Origin: Curtobacterium sp. Leaf261
Lineage (GTDB): Bacteria; Actinomycetota; Actinomycetes; Actinomycetales; Microbacteriaceae
NCBI RefSeq assembly: GCF_001422205.1
Contig: NZ_LMMJ01000002.1
Coordinates: forward strand, 19,530-83,529
Direction: 5' to 3'
Length of the DNA stretch: 64,000 nt
Positions 35,062-44,010 of this stretch are shown piece after piece. How positions within the stretch are numbered: the first letter of the stretch is position 1; each line of letters opens with the position of its first letter. A program made the position numbers and the translations under genes. The notes under the pieces were generated by a model. The model searched no databases. It had not been told where the DNA came from and worked only from the letters and a program-made list of their open reading frames with translations.

Positions 35062-35772
35062 GTGCCCCGTGTTCGCGCGCTCGTCGTCATCGCCACCGCC
35101 ACCGCCGTGGTGCTCGCCGCCACCCTGGGCGGGTGTACGCAGCCCCCTCGGCTGCTCAACAAGCTCCCGGAGCAGACGCACGCCGCGCAGTGCCGGTCGA
35201 ACGTGCCCGGCCACGCGGGGGCGGTGCCCTCGCCGACGCCGACGTCGAAGTTCGACCGGGCCACGTCGCGGGAAGTCACCGAGGCAGACGCGGTCGCGAT
35301 GCCGGAGGACGAGTTCTGGCAGCTCATCGACACGCTGCACGGTTCCGTGTCCGACGCGGCCTTCCACCGACTCCGCGCAGCGCTCGAGGCTCGACCCGTG
35401 GCTGACCTCGTGGCGTTCGAAGCCCGTCTCGACCTCGCCCTGTACGCCCTCGACGACGAGTGCCGCGTCGACTGGTACGACCGCCACGACCCGACCGGGC
35501 TCGGAGACTTGGCCGACGACGACTTCCTGTACGTGCGGACCGACACCGTGGCAGCGGGCCGCGCTGTGTGGGAGGACGCGAACACCCACGACACGCTCCC
35601 GTGGGGCACCGTGGACGCGGCGGACGATGACGGCGAGGAACTGCTGTACGTCGCCGCGGAGGCGGGCCACCATTCGGGCATCAGCGGTGATGACTTCGCG
35701 GACATGGTCCCCTTCGACGACCTGTACGAGACGGCCACGAACCCTGCCGGGTGGTCGGACACGGGAGACTGA
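35062..35772 (+). CDS. DUF4240 domain lipoprotein
   Basis: 236 aa. Signal peptide with lipobox TLGGC (lipid-modified Cys about residue 25), a Pro/Thr spacer, then a DUF4240-like domain starting MPEDEFWQLIDTLH with YALDDECRVDWYD and a D/E-rich LADDDFLYVR. Function unknown; probably anchored to the outer face of the membrane, unusual because DUF4240 proteins are generally cytoplasmic. The gene is bracketed by two family D palindromes (34979-35041 and 35802-35858). Confidence 0.75.
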   Translation: MPRVRALVVIATATAVVLAATLGGCTQPPRLLNKLPEQTHAAQCRSNVPGHAGAVPSPTPTSKFDRATSREVTEADAVAMPEDEFWQLIDTLHGSVSDAAFHRLRAALEARPVADLVAFEARLDLALYALDDECRVDWYDRHDPTGLGDLADDDFLYVRTDTVAAGRAVWEDANTHDTLPWGTVDAADDDGEELLYVAAEAGHHSGISGDDFADMVPFDDLYETATNPAGWSDTGD

Positions 35773-35801
35773 GCTCCACGTCGACCCTCGAACGCCCACC
35801 A

Positions 35802-35858
35802 CACAACCCGATCCACATACACAACGGGTTCGCGCTGTGTCATGTGGATCGGGTTGTG
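35802..35858. repeat. Palindromic repeat family D, copy 2
   Basis: CACAACCCGATCCACAT (35802-35818) and ATGTGGATCGGGTTGTG (35842-35858) are perfect 17-bp arms. It lies between the convergent DUF4240 and UvrA2 genes. Confidence 0.88.
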
Positions 35859-35884
35859 CCGTGCCGACGACAAGCCCGGCGTGC

Positions 35885-38302
35885 TCAGCGCCCGAGCTGC
35901 GCCCGCAGGTACGGTGCCGTCCGGCTCGCCTCCGACGCAGCGACCTCGGCCGGCGTCCCCGCGGCCACCACATGGCCCCCGTCGGAACCGCCGGACGGCC
36001 CCATGTCGATGACGTGGTCCGCAGCGGCGACGACGTCCATCGCGTGCTCGACGACCACGACGGTGTTCCCGGCGTCGACGAGTCGCGAGAGCTGTTCCGT
36101 CAGGAGTTCCACGTCCGCCGGGTGGAGTCCCGTCGTCGGTTCGTCGAGCAGGTACAGCGTGTGGCCGGAACGGGCTCGCTGGAGCTCGGTCGCGAGCTTG
36201 ATCCGCTGCGCCTCGCCGCCGGACAGCTCCGGGGCGGGCTGCCCGAGCCGCAGGTACCCGAGCCCGACCTGCTGCAGCGTCTCGAGGCTCCGTGCCGCCG
36301 CAGGGACGTCGGCCAGGAACGGTGCCGCCTCGTCCACGGTCATCCCGAGGACGTCGGCCACGGACGCTCCGTGCCAGAGGACCTCGAGCGTGTCGGCGTT
36401 GTACCGCGCGCCGTGGCACTCGGGGCACGGTGCCCAGCTCCCGGGCAGGAACAGCAGCTCGACCGAGACCGACCCCTCGCCCTGGCACACCTCGCACCGG
36501 CCCCCGGCGACGTTGAACGAGAACCGGCCGGCACCCCAGCCGCGGGCCCGGGCGTCATCGGTCGCGGCGAAGGCAGCCCGCACCGCGTCGAACAGCCCCG
36601 TGTAGGTCGCCAGGTTCGACCGAGGGGTGCGCCCGATCGGCTTCTGGTCGACCTGCACGACACGGCTGACGAGCGGATGGTCAGCGCCGTCCGACGCGAG
36701 GACACCGCCGACGAGGGAGGACTTGCCCGAGCCGGACACCCCCGTGACGGCGGTGAGGACACCGAGCGGCACGTCGACGTCGAGCCCGCTGAGGTTGTGC
36801 CGGGTCACGTCGCGGAGCTCGAGCGTGCCGATCGGCGTGCGCGGCGCGCGGGTTGGGTCGGCCGAGCCGGCAGGACCGGGCTGCAGGAACCGCCGGGTCA
36901 CGGATGCCTCGACGTCGGCGAGACCCTCGACCGGCCCGCTGTAGAGCACCGTGCCGCCCCCGGATCCCGCACCGGGTCCGACGTCCACGATCCAGTCCGC
37001 GCGCCGGACGATGCTCATGTCGTGCTCGACGACGAACACGCTGTTGCCGCTGGCCCGGAGGTCCTCGAGGACGTCGACGAGCGGTTCCGCGTCCGCTGGG
37101 TGCAGCCCGGCGCTCGGCTCGTCGAGCACGTAGACGACGCCGAACAGCCCGGACCGCAGCTGTGTCGCGATGCGGAGCCGCTGCGTCTCGCCCGGGGACA
37201 GCGTCGGAGTGGCGCGGTCGAGGCTCAGGTAGCCGAGCCCGAGTCCACTGAGCACCTCGACGCGGGCGAGGAGGTCCTTCGCGATGGCCACGGCCACCTC
37301 GGTGTGCTCGCCGGACGACGCGCGTGATGTGGCCGCAGCGGCGTCGGTCAGCGACGCGATCGGTCGGAGGACGTCGGCCAGGCCGCTCAGCGGCAGCCCG
37401 TTGAGTGCGGCGATGGTCCGTCCGCCGATCGTCACCGCGAGCGCCGCCGCGGTCAGTCCGGTCCCGCCGCAGAGCGAGCACGGTCCGGACTCGACGAACC
37501 GCAGCACCTTGGTTCGCTGGGACTCGCTCTGGGAGTCCGCGAGGGTGTGCATCACGAACTGTCGGGCGCTCCAGAAACGCCCCTTGTAGGGCTTCGCCAC
37601 GCGGTCGCGCTTCGGGTGCACCTCGACGACCGGCTGCTCCTCGGTGAACAGCAGCCAGTCGCGATCCGCCCGCGACAGCTCCCGCCACGGCCGCTCGATG
37701 TCGTACCCGAGGCCCGCCGTCACGTCGCGGAGGTTCTTGCCCTGCCAGGCGCCCGGCCACGCGGTGATCGCCCCGTCGCGGATGCTCAGCGACGGATCGT
37801 GCACGGCGGAGGCCTCGGTCACCTCGTGTGCGATCCCGAGGCCGTGGCACCGAGGGCATGCACCCGCGACGGTGTTCGGCGAGAACGAGTCCGACTCCAG
37901 TCGGTCGGCGCCATCTGGGTACGTGCCCGCGCGGGAGAAGAGCATCCGCATCGAGTTCGACAGCGTGGTGAGCGTCCCGACGGTCGACCGGGAGCTCGGG
38001 GCACCCCGGCGCTGCTGCAGGGCGACGGCCGGGGGCAGCCCTGTGATGGAGTCCACGTGCGGGGTCGAGCCCTGTGCGATGAGTCGGCGGGCGTACGGGG
38101 CGACGGACTCCAGGAAGCGGCGCTGCGCCTCGGCGAAGACGGTCCCGAACGCGAGGCTCGACTTGCCTGACCCGGACACCCCCGTGAACGCCACGATCCG
38201 GTCGCGCGGCACGTCCACGTCGACGTCCCGCAGGTTGTTCTCGCGGGCGCCGCGCACGCGGATGAACTCGTCGCGGGCGGTGCTGTCTCGGGGAGCGGGC
38301 AT
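35885..38302 (-). CDS. UvrA paralogue (UvrA2 / class II UvrA)
   Basis: 805 aa against about 950 for true UvrA, matching the shorter UvrA2 class associated with drug or DNA-damage tolerance. Two Walker A motifs (GVSGSGKSSLAF, GVSGSGKSSLVGG), Cys zinc modules (CPRCHGLG, CSLCGGTG, CEVCQGEG, CPECHGARY), a variant first signature LSPGETQRLRIA and a normal second LSGGEAQRIKLA. The region between Walker A1 and the first zinc module is short, so UvrB binding is probably absent. ATG at 38302 is 7 nt from TACCAT (38310-38315, minus strand), leaderless. No uvrB or uvrC nearby. Confidence 0.9.
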   Translation of the reverse strand: MPAPRDSTARDEFIRVRGARENNLRDVDVDVPRDRIVAFTGVSGSGKSSLAFGTVFAEAQRRFLESVAPYARRLIAQGSTPHVDSITGLPPAVALQQRRGAPSSRSTVGTLTTLSNSMRMLFSRAGTYPDGADRLESDSFSPNTVAGACPRCHGLGIAHEVTEASAVHDPSLSIRDGAITAWPGAWQGKNLRDVTAGLGYDIERPWRELSRADRDWLLFTEEQPVVEVHPKRDRVAKPYKGRFWSARQFVMHTLADSQSESQRTKVLRFVESGPCSLCGGTGLTAAALAVTIGGRTIAALNGLPLSGLADVLRPIASLTDAAAATSRASSGEHTEVAVAIAKDLLARVEVLSGLGLGYLSLDRATPTLSPGETQRLRIATQLRSGLFGVVYVLDEPSAGLHPADAEPLVDVLEDLRASGNSVFVVEHDMSIVRRADWIVDVGPGAGSGGGTVLYSGPVEGLADVEASVTRRFLQPGPAGSADPTRAPRTPIGTLELRDVTRHNLSGLDVDVPLGVLTAVTGVSGSGKSSLVGGVLASDGADHPLVSRVVQVDQKPIGRTPRSNLATYTGLFDAVRAAFAATDDARARGWGAGRFSFNVAGGRCEVCQGEGSVSVELLFLPGSWAPCPECHGARYNADTLEVLWHGASVADVLGMTVDEAAPFLADVPAAARSLETLQQVGLGYLRLGQPAPELSGGEAQRIKLATELQRARSGHTLYLLDEPTTGLHPADVELLTEQLSRLVDAGNTVVVVEHAMDVVAAADHVIDMGPSGGSDGGHVVAAGTPAEVAASEASRTAPYLRAQLGR

Positions 38303-38350
38303 TCGAGCGATGGTAGGCCGGTCCGCTGAACGGCCGGTGCCGCCGCGAGA

Positions 38351-38394
38351 CGGACGGGAGGCACGGGTCGGGCCCGCACCGTCCCTCCCGTCCG
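38351..38394. repeat. Palindromic repeat family A between dinB-like and uvrA2
   Basis: CGGACGGGAGGCACGG (38351-38366) and CCGTCCCTCCCGTCCG (38379-38394) with one mismatch. Confidence 0.82.
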
Positions 38395-38420
38395 CATCCG
38401 GTCGCCTCCGGCGCCGCGGC

Positions 38421-38960
38421 CTACTCGCCCGTCGCGCCGTCGACCGCCTCGCGGATCAGGTCCGCGTGGCCGTTGTGCCGGGCGTACTCCTCAATCATGT
38501 GGGTGATGATCCAGCGGAGCGACGGAGCATTGCCGTCCGGCCAGGTGTGTGCGGCGACGAGTGCGAGGCCGCTCTCGGCGTACGCACGGTCGGAGGTCGC
38601 ACGGGCACGTTCGACCGCTGCGGTCCAGAGCTCGAGCAGGTCCTCGGGGGAGTCCCGGGCTGCGGAGTGCCACTCCCAGTCGCGGTCGGCCGCCCAGTCC
38701 GCGGACGCCCACGGTTCCGGGACCGGGGCGTCGAGCAGGTGCCGTCCGAACCAGTCGTCCTCGACGTACGCGAGGTGCTTCATCATCCCGCCGAGCGTCA
38801 TCGTGGAGACGCCGATGGTCGCGCGGAGCTGTTCCGCGGTCAGTCCGGCCGTCTTCCACGCGAAGGTCGCGCGCTGGTAGTCGAGGAAGCCCGTGAGGGT
38901 CGCGTACTCGTCGCCGTGCAGCGGTGGTTCCGCCCGGCCGTGCTCGTCGAGGTCGTCCAT
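38421..38960 (-). CDS. DinB/DUF664 family protein
   Basis: 179 aa four-helix-bundle protein of the DinB/mycothiol-dependent maleylpyruvate isomerase-like superfamily. Helix starts FLDYQRATFAWKTAGL and TLGGMMKHLAYVEDDWF; the metal-site histidines are probably H of KHLAYVE and H of EYARHNGHADLIRE near the C-terminus. A thiol-transferase role (bacillithiol/mycothiol) is possible. ATG at 38960 is preferred over TTG at 38969; TAGGTT (38968-38973, minus strand) is 7 nt upstream. Confidence 0.85.
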   Translation of the reverse strand: MDDLDEHGRAEPPLHGDEYATLTGFLDYQRATFAWKTAGLTAEQLRATIGVSTMTLGGMMKHLAYVEDDWFGRHLLDAPVPEPWASADWAADRDWEWHSAARDSPEDLLELWTAAVERARATSDRAYAESGLALVAAHTWPDGNAPSLRWIITHMIEEYARHNGHADLIREAVDGATGE

Positions 38961-39005
38961 GCCGCCCAACCTAGGGCGTCCGACAGGTGGCTGGCGAGTG
39001 TTCGT

Positions 39006-39081
39006 CTGTCGCTTTCCGGGCAGAGCGTCACGCCCGCCCGATCTCTTCTCGTGCTGTGTCGTTCTGCGGGCGGAGCGTCAT
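39006..39081. repeat. 25-bp direct repeat pair
   Basis: TGTCGCTTTCCGGGCAGAGCG (from 39006) recurs 51 bp later as TGTCGTTCTGCGGGCGGAGCG, each followed by TCA. It sits between the divergent dinB-like and nucleotidyltransferase genes. Copy boundaries are approximate. Confidence 0.5.
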
Positions 39082-39148
39082 CCGTGCCGGCGTGACCGCC
39101 CCGCCCGGAAGCCGCCGGGAGACCGCTGGGCACGTTTAGCCTTGTGGC

Positions 39149-39811
39149 ATGGCGACGTGGCAGCAGGACCTCCTCGACGAGATCCGCTCGGCACTTCCGC
39201 CCGGGAGCACGGTGACGCCGTACGGTTCTGCGTCAGCCGGCTCCGACGGGGTCGACGGGTGGAGCGACCTCGACGTGCGGATCGTGCTCGCCGGATCGGA
39301 CGGCGCGGATGCGACCTCCCTCGTCGGAGTCCGACCATGGGCGTGGCAGGAATCCGGCGACGGCCGGGTGCAGCAGCTCCGGCTCGTCCTCCCTGACGGC
39401 CGCCGTGTCGACGTCGCGGTCGAGGGTGGCCGTGTCCACATGCCCGCGCCACCGGTGGACAACGCCATGCGGTTCGACGCGGCGCTCGCGGCGGCACGAC
39501 TCGGCCGCGGGAATGCCCTCATCGGGACGCATCTCGTCCTCGGTGTCCTCCGCGAGGCCCTCGTGCAGGTGATGCTCCTCGTCGACGTCGCGGAGGGAAC
39601 GGACCACCATCGACATGGCTCGGATCTCGATGACCGAGCGGCGGAGGTCGCGGAGCTCATGGGTGCGGTCCGACACCAGAGCTCGCCCGCGCTCGCCCGC
39701 GCCGCGTACGGACTGTACGGACGATGGCGCACCGAGCTCGACCCGACGTACTCCCCGGACCCGAGCGGCCTCGACGCCGTGATCGCGCGGGGGACCGCTG
39801 GAGCGCACTGA
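39149..39811 (+). CDS. Nucleotidyltransferase-fold protein
   Basis: 220 aa. Pol-beta-type nucleotidyltransferase signature YGSASAG followed by SDLDVRIVL (metal-binding aspartates) and VDVAVEG as third acidic strand; the C-terminal half is helical. It resembles aminoglycoside/lincosamide nucleotidyltransferases in layout, but the substrate cannot be named. ATG at 39149 is 6 nt from TAGCCT (39137-39142), leaderless. Confidence 0.75.
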   Translation: MATWQQDLLDEIRSALPPGSTVTPYGSASAGSDGVDGWSDLDVRIVLAGSDGADATSLVGVRPWAWQESGDGRVQQLRLVLPDGRRVDVAVEGGRVHMPAPPVDNAMRFDAALAAARLGRGNALIGTHLVLGVLREALVQVMLLVDVAEGTDHHRHGSDLDDRAAEVAELMGAVRHQSSPALARAAYGLYGRWRTELDPTYSPDPSGLDAVIARGTAGAH

Positions 39812-39861
39812 CCGGCCGCTCGGCATGGAGAACGCCAGCGGAGCGGAGTACCACTGGCACG

Positions 39862-40593
39862 ATGTCCGCCGCCCCGCCGCTCCCGCACCGCCCGGTCACC
39901 CAGCACGACTGGCGCGAGGTGGTCGGGCTCCACTGGCGCATCGACCCCGCGCTCGCCGCGACGCTCGTCCCGCCCGGCACCCGTCCAGACGAGCACGACG
40001 GCGCCGCCTGGGTGACCCTCTCGGCCTACCGGTTCGTGGACAGCACCGTTCCGCCGCTCCCACGACTCGGACGCTTCGGCACGATGACCGAGATCGCCGT
40101 GCAGATCCCGACCGTCGATGCGCACCCGCTGGCGCGGCGGGAGCCGCAGGACGGCGACACGGCCCGGCACGGCATCGCCTACCGCTCGATCGACACACAG
40201 CACGCTCCGGCGGTCCTCGCCGCGAGGACCATCGGCCTGCCGTACGTCTGGGCACGGGCCGGCTCCCGTGTCCGCCCCGACGACGTCGCACACCGCTCGG
40301 CCCGGTACGGCGGCGGCCCCGGGAGTCTCATCCGTGTGACCCCGGGGACCGACACGGTGGAGCAGGACGCGACGACGGAGTTCCTGCTCGACCGCTGGGG
40401 CGTCCACGCCCCACGGTTCGGCCGCACCCGCTGGTGGCGTCGCGCGCACGAGCCATGGCCGCTCCGCTCGGTCCGCGTCGACCGCCTCGACGACACCCTG
40501 TTGGCCGCCGCGGGACTGCCGGGCCTCGTCGACCGCGAGCCCGACGTCACGACCTGGTCGCCCGGCGTGGTGGTCCGCTACTCCCGAGGCTGA
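39862..40593 (+). CDS. DUF2071 (YqjF-like) protein
   Basis: 243 aa. The DUF2071 layout is visible: an N-terminal WREVVGLHWRIDPALAATLVPPGT block, AWVTLSAYRF, TEIAVQIPTVD, and a late TEFLLDRWG strand. Function unknown. ATG at 39862 has TACCAC (39849-39854) 7 nt upstream. The next gene begins 21 nt after its stop with its own -10 box inside that gap. Confidence 0.75.
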   Translation: MSAAPPLPHRPVTQHDWREVVGLHWRIDPALAATLVPPGTRPDEHDGAAWVTLSAYRFVDSTVPPLPRLGRFGTMTEIAVQIPTVDAHPLARREPQDGDTARHGIAYRSIDTQHAPAVLAARTIGLPYVWARAGSRVRPDDVAHRSARYGGGPGSLIRVTPGTDTVEQDATTEFLLDRWGVHAPRFGRTRWWRRAHEPWPLRSVRVDRLDDTLLAAAGLPGLVDREPDVTTWSPGVVVRYSRG

Positions 40594-40602
40594 CGGATGA
40601 GC

Positions 40603-40608
40603 TACCGT
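40603..40608 (+). promoter_or_regulatory. -10 box of the YcxB-like gene
   Basis: TACCGT ends 6 nt before ATG 40615. The in-frame ATG at 40597 would lie upstream of the box, so 40615 is the likelier start. Confidence 0.55.
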
Positions 40609-40614
40609 CCTGCC

Positions 40615-41115
40615 ATGGACCAGGATGCCGAGAGGATCCACTGCGAGTTCCGGGTCGCCCCGGACACGGCCCGTCATGCCGCCACGAAGCTGACCATCTG
40701 GTCGACCGTTCACCAGCCGCCGTGGTGGTGGCTGGTGACGGTCATCATCGGGATCGGCGCGTGGTGTGGTGCAGCATCCGGCGTCGTCGGTGTCCTGCTC
40801 GGTGGTTCGGCAGGGATCTTGGTCATCGCGCTCCTCGCCGCGGCGACCTGGCGTTCCGCGCACCGCGCCCTCGTGGGGGCCATGCCTGTCGGTGCGTTGC
40901 TCACGCGCACGTTCGGACCGGACAGCTACGACATCAGGACGCCCACGGTCACGGCGACCATGAAGTACACCGCCGTCCGCGGGATCGTGCCGTGGGGCGA
41001 CTGGGTGATGGTCGAGGTCCGTCGGCGCGTCTGGGGCATCGAGCCCCGTGCGCTCCTACCGGATGCCGTGCACCAGTGGTTCCCCGATTCGCGGAGGTCC
41101 GGCAGCCCGCGCTGA
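40615..41115 (+). CDS. Small membrane protein, YcxB-like C-terminal domain
   Basis: 166 aa. Two adjacent membrane segments (WWWLVTVIIGIGAWCGAASGV and VLLGGSAGILVIALLAAATW) and a cytoplasmic C-terminus with KYTAVRGIVPWGDWVMVEV and GIEPRALLPD, a pattern like the YcxB C-terminal domain. Function unknown. Start chosen at 40615 from the promoter position. Confidence 0.65.
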   Translation: MDQDAERIHCEFRVAPDTARHAATKLTIWSTVHQPPWWWLVTVIIGIGAWCGAASGVVGVLLGGSAGILVIALLAAATWRSAHRALVGAMPVGALLTRTFGPDSYDIRTPTVTATMKYTAVRGIVPWGDWVMVEVRRRVWGIEPRALLPDAVHQWFPDSRRSGSPR

Positions 41116-41128
41116 CGCGACCATGCGG

Positions 41129-41172
41129 CGGACGGGAGGGACGGTGCCAGCCCGCACCGTCCCTCCAGTCCG
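41129..41172. repeat. Palindromic repeat family A
   Basis: CGGACGGGAGGGACGGTG (41129-41146), loop CCAGCCCG, CACCGTCCCTCCAGTCCG (41155-41172); one mismatch. Confidence 0.88.
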
Positions 41173-41267
41173 GTGGGTGGTCGCGACACGACGGTCTGTG
41201 CCGCGGTCGCGACGCGATGTTCCGCTGCGCCGACGCGACGTTCTGTTCCGTGGAACCTCCCTGGCAA

Positions 41268-41295
41268 TCGAATCGACCCGGGAGTTCGATAGCGT
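41268..41295 (+). promoter_or_regulatory. Promoter with palindrome upstream of the Gfo/Idh/MocA operon
   Basis: ATCGAA (41268-41273) and TTCGAT (41285-41290) form an inverted repeat with 11-bp spacer. It overlaps the -10 box TAGCGT (41290-41295), which ends 6 nt before ATG 41302. A LacI- or GntR-type site is possible, but no regulator gene is adjacent. Confidence 0.5.
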
Positions 41296-41301
41296 CGAGG
41301 C

Positions 41302-42504
41302 ATGTCGATGTCGACCACTGCACCCACCACCCCGAACACCGCGACCCAGGAACTCCGTGTGGGGGTGGTCGGACTCGGTTTCGCCGGGACGACCCACCTC
41401 GACGCGTTCACCGCACTGCCCGGCGCCCGCGTCGTCGCCCTCGCGGGCCAGGAGTCCGAGCGCCTCGCCGAGCTCGCGGACTCCCGCGGCGTCGAGGCGA
41501 CGTACGCCGACTGGCAGGACCTCGTCGCCCGCGACGACCTCGACATCGTGTCGATCGGTGTCCCGAACGCCCTGCACCACCCCATCGCGGTCGCCGCCCT
41601 CGAGAGCGGCAAGCACGTCTTCTGCGAGAAGCCCCTCGCGACGACCGGAGCGCTCGCCGCCGAGATGGTCGCTGCGGCCGAGACCGCCGACCGCGTGCTC
41701 GAGGTCGCCTACAACCACCGCCGCCGTGCCGACGTCCAGTTCCTGCACGACTACATCGCGCCCACCGGCCCCGGCCGGAGCGACGCCCTCGGCGAGATCT
41801 ACCACGGCCGCGCGAGCTGGGTGCGCCGCTCCGGGGTACCCGGCATCACGTCGTGGTTCACGAACAAGGCCGCCGCGGGTGGCGGTCCGATGATCGACCT
41901 CGGGTCGCACGTCCTCGACATCGCCCTGTACCTGATGGGCGAGCCGCGGGTGACGACGGTGTCGGCCGTCGCGTACAACCACCTCGGTGCTGCCGGGCGC
42001 GGGGGCGGCGCCGGGGGTGGGCCGGTCTCCGCTCGCGGGTCGCACGCCTTCGACGTCGAGGACTTCTCGATCGCGCTGCTCCGGTTCGACACCGGGGCGA
42101 GTCTGCAGCTCGAGGCGTCGTGGGCGTCGTACTCCAAGGCGCACGAGGACATCGACGTCGAGGTCCTCGGCTCCGTCGGCGGTGCACAGCTGCACGTCGA
42201 CGCCTACGCGACGGACGGCACCGTGACGCTGTACTCCGACGTCGAGGGCGCACCGACCGTCTCACGACCTGCGGTCCACGTGCCGGCGGGACACCACCAG
42301 CGCGTGATCGAGGAGTTCCTCGCGACGATCCGGGCCGGTGACGCCGCCGGTGACGCCGTCGGCGACGCCGCCGGCACGACAGCCGGCGGGACGGGCGGGC
42401 GGTACGCCGGCCACCACGGCGAGTACGCCCTCCACCGGAGCCGGGTCATCGACGCCGTCTACGAGTCCGCGGCCACCGGCCACGAAGTGCAGGTGCAGGC
42501 ATGA
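41302..42504 (+). CDS. Gfo/Idh/MocA family oxidoreductase
   Basis: NAD(P)-dependent sugar or inositol dehydrogenase type, 400 aa. Rossmann motif [14 protein letters not shown] near residue 20; substrate-domain motif [11 protein letters not shown] with catalytic Lys of [26 protein letters not shown]. About 30 residues rich in Ala, Gly and Asp near the C-terminal third ([19 protein letters not shown]) are a low-complexity insertion. The stop overlaps the ThuA-like gene by ATGA. Confidence 0.9.
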   Translation: MSMSTTAPTTPNTATQELRVGVVGLGFAGTTHLDAFTALPGARVVALAGQESERLAELADSRGVEATYADWQDLVARDDLDIVSIGVPNALHHPIAVAALESGKHVFCEKPLATTGALAAEMVAAAETADRVLEVAYNHRRRADVQFLHDYIAPTGPGRSDALGEIYHGRASWVRRSGVPGITSWFTNKAAAGGGPMIDLGSHVLDIALYLMGEPRVTTVSAVAYNHLGAAGRGGGAGGGPVSARGSHAFDVEDFSIALLRFDTGASLQLEASWASYSKAHEDIDVEVLGSVGGAQLHVDAYATDGTVTLYSDVEGAPTVSRPAVHVPAGHHQRVIEEFLATIRAGDAAGDAVGDAAGTTAGGTGGRYAGHHGEYALHRSRVIDAVYESAATGHEVQVQA

Positions 42505-43253
42505 GCGGGCGGGACCAGCGCGGCATCCGCGCCACCGTGTGGAACGAGTACGTGCACGAGACCCGGGGTGACGAGGTGGTCGTCGCGAACTACCCCGACG
42601 GCATCCACGCCGTGGTCGCGGACGGGCTGCGCGAACACCTCGGCCCCGACGCCGACGTGCGGACGGCCACGCTCCGCGAACCGTCGCACGGGCTCACCGA
42701 CGAGGTCCTCGCGGACACCGACGTGCTGTTCTGGTGGGGGCACATCGCCCACGAGGAGGTCTCGGACGAGGTCGTCGAGCGGGTCGTGGCGCACGTGCAC
42801 GCCGGCATGGGCCTCGTCGTCCTGCACTCCGGGCACTACTCCAAGGTGTTCAAGCGGCTGATGGGCACGACGTGCTCCTTGAAGTGGCGGAACGACGGGG
42901 AGCGCGAGCTCGTGTGGACCACGGCGCCGCAGCACCCGATCGCCGAGGGCATCCCGCACCCGATCGTCATCCCACGCCAGGAGATGTACGGCGAGTTCTT
43001 CGACATCCCGCGCCCCGACGAGGAGGTCTTCCTGTCCACCTTCGACGGCGGTGAGGTGTTCCGCTCCGGCGTCGCCTACCACCGGGGCCGCGGGAAGGTG
43101 TTCTACTTCTCGCCCGGGGACCAGGAGTACCCGGTGTACCACCACCCGGACATCCGACGGGTCCTCGCGAACGCCGCACGGTGGGCTGCGGCGACGGAAC
43201 CGCGCCGCGAGCTCACGGCCGACCAGCACCCGAGGGACTGGTTCCTCAGCTGA
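42501..43253 (+). CDS. ThuA domain protein (trehalose utilisation)
   Basis: 250 aa, glutamine-amidotransferase-like fold of the ThuA family. [11 protein letters not shown] start, [34 protein letters not shown], and [21 protein letters not shown]. ThuA enzymes act with Gfo/Idh/MocA dehydrogenases on 3-keto sugars such as 3-ketotrehalose, consistent with the coupled upstream gene. ThuA-coupled oxidoreductases usually also have a transporter; none is seen here. Confidence 0.9.
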   Translation: MSGRDQRGIRATVWNEYVHETRGDEVVVANYPDGIHAVVADGLREHLGPDADVRTATLREPSHGLTDEVLADTDVLFWWGHIAHEEVSDEVVERVVAHVHAGMGLVVLHSGHYSKVFKRLMGTTCSLKWRNDGERELVWTTAPQHPIAEGIPHPIVIPRQEMYGEFFDIPRPDEEVFLSTFDGGEVFRSGVAYHRGRGKVFYFSPGDQEYPVYHHPDIRRVLANAARWAAATEPRRELTADQHPRDWFLS

Positions 43254-43309
43254 CGTGCCCCTGCGCTCGGTGCCCCGCGCCGGGCGCTCGGCGCGCCGTA
43301 CTCGGTGAC

Positions 43310-43365
43310 TGAGAGGTGCCGATCTGTCGTCTCGCCCGCGGCACCCGACAGATCGGCACGTCTCA
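43310..43365. repeat. Palindromic repeat family C, copy 3
   Basis: TGAGAGGTGCCGATCTGTCG (43310-43329) and CGACAGATCGGCACGTCTCA (43346-43365), with one mismatch in 20 bp. Confidence 0.88.
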
Positions 43366-43394
43366 ACGCGCGGTGGCGACGCGCGGTGGCGACG

Positions 43395-43441
43395 CCGGAC
43401 GGGAGGCACGGTGCCGGACCGCCACCGAGCCTCCAGTCCGG
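43395..43441. repeat. Palindromic repeat family A next to family C
   Basis: CCGGACGGGAGGCACGGTG (43395-43413) and CACCGAGCCTCCAGTCCGG (43423-43441), two mismatches. With the family C copy it fills the convergent junction between the ThuA-like gene and the next membrane protein. Confidence 0.82.
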
Positions 43442-43478
43442 AGCGTGGTCACGATCGACCGCGTCGCCCGTCAGTGCG

Positions 43479-43949
43479 TCAGGACGACTGCGGCCGCGTC
43501 CCGCCGAGGAGCCCCGTGACGAGCAGCGTCACGAGCATCCCGCCGCCGGTGAGCACGACCCCGAGCGACGCCATCACCCAGTAGCCGCTCCCGACGAGCT
43601 GCGGCTGCGTGATCGCCTCGGGCCACCAGTCGCCGATGCCGTCGATCCCGCCGGGGATCGGGTTGAGCGCCAGGAGTGCGATCCCGACGATCAGGAGCAC
43701 CGCGCCGAGCACACCCGTCGCGACCCGCCCGCGCGCGAGCATCCCGACGACGACGGCGGCGGCGATCCCGAGCAGACCGACCACCGCGATGGCGAACGCC
43801 ACGACGGTGAACGGTTCCGTGACGGCCGTGAACCAGACGAGCACGGCGTAGGGCACGAGCAGCCACCGGCCGATGCGGGCCCAGCGCGCCGGGGTCCGCC
43901 AACCGACGGCATCCATGGCCGTTCCGGGGGTCGATCGCTCGCGCTGCAT
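43479..43949 (-). CDS. Hypothetical four-helix membrane protein
   Basis: 156 aa with four hydrophobic segments (WLLVPYAVLVWFTAV, VVAFAIAVVGLLGIAAAVVVG, VLGAVLLIVGIALLAL, VMASLGVVLTGGGMLVTLL). No family recognised. ATG at 43949 is preferred over TTG at 43958; TACCTT (43957-43962, minus strand) lies 7 nt upstream. Confidence 0.7.
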   Translation of the reverse strand: MQRERSTPGTAMDAVGWRTPARWARIGRWLLVPYAVLVWFTAVTEPFTVVAFAIAVVGLLGIAAAVVVGMLARGRVATGVLGAVLLIVGIALLALNPIPGGIDGIGDWWPEAITQPQLVGSGYWVMASLGVVLTGGGMLVTLLVTGLLGGTRPQSS

Positions 43950-44010
43950 GGCAGGCAAGGTAGCGCGGGCACTCGGGCAGGTGCTGGGACCTCCCCGAGT
44001 GCCCGCCGGC

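Noticed and set aside
40597..40614. Upstream ATG for the YcxB-like gene
   Set aside because: It lies before the -10 box whose spacing fits the ATG at 40615, and has no ribosome site.
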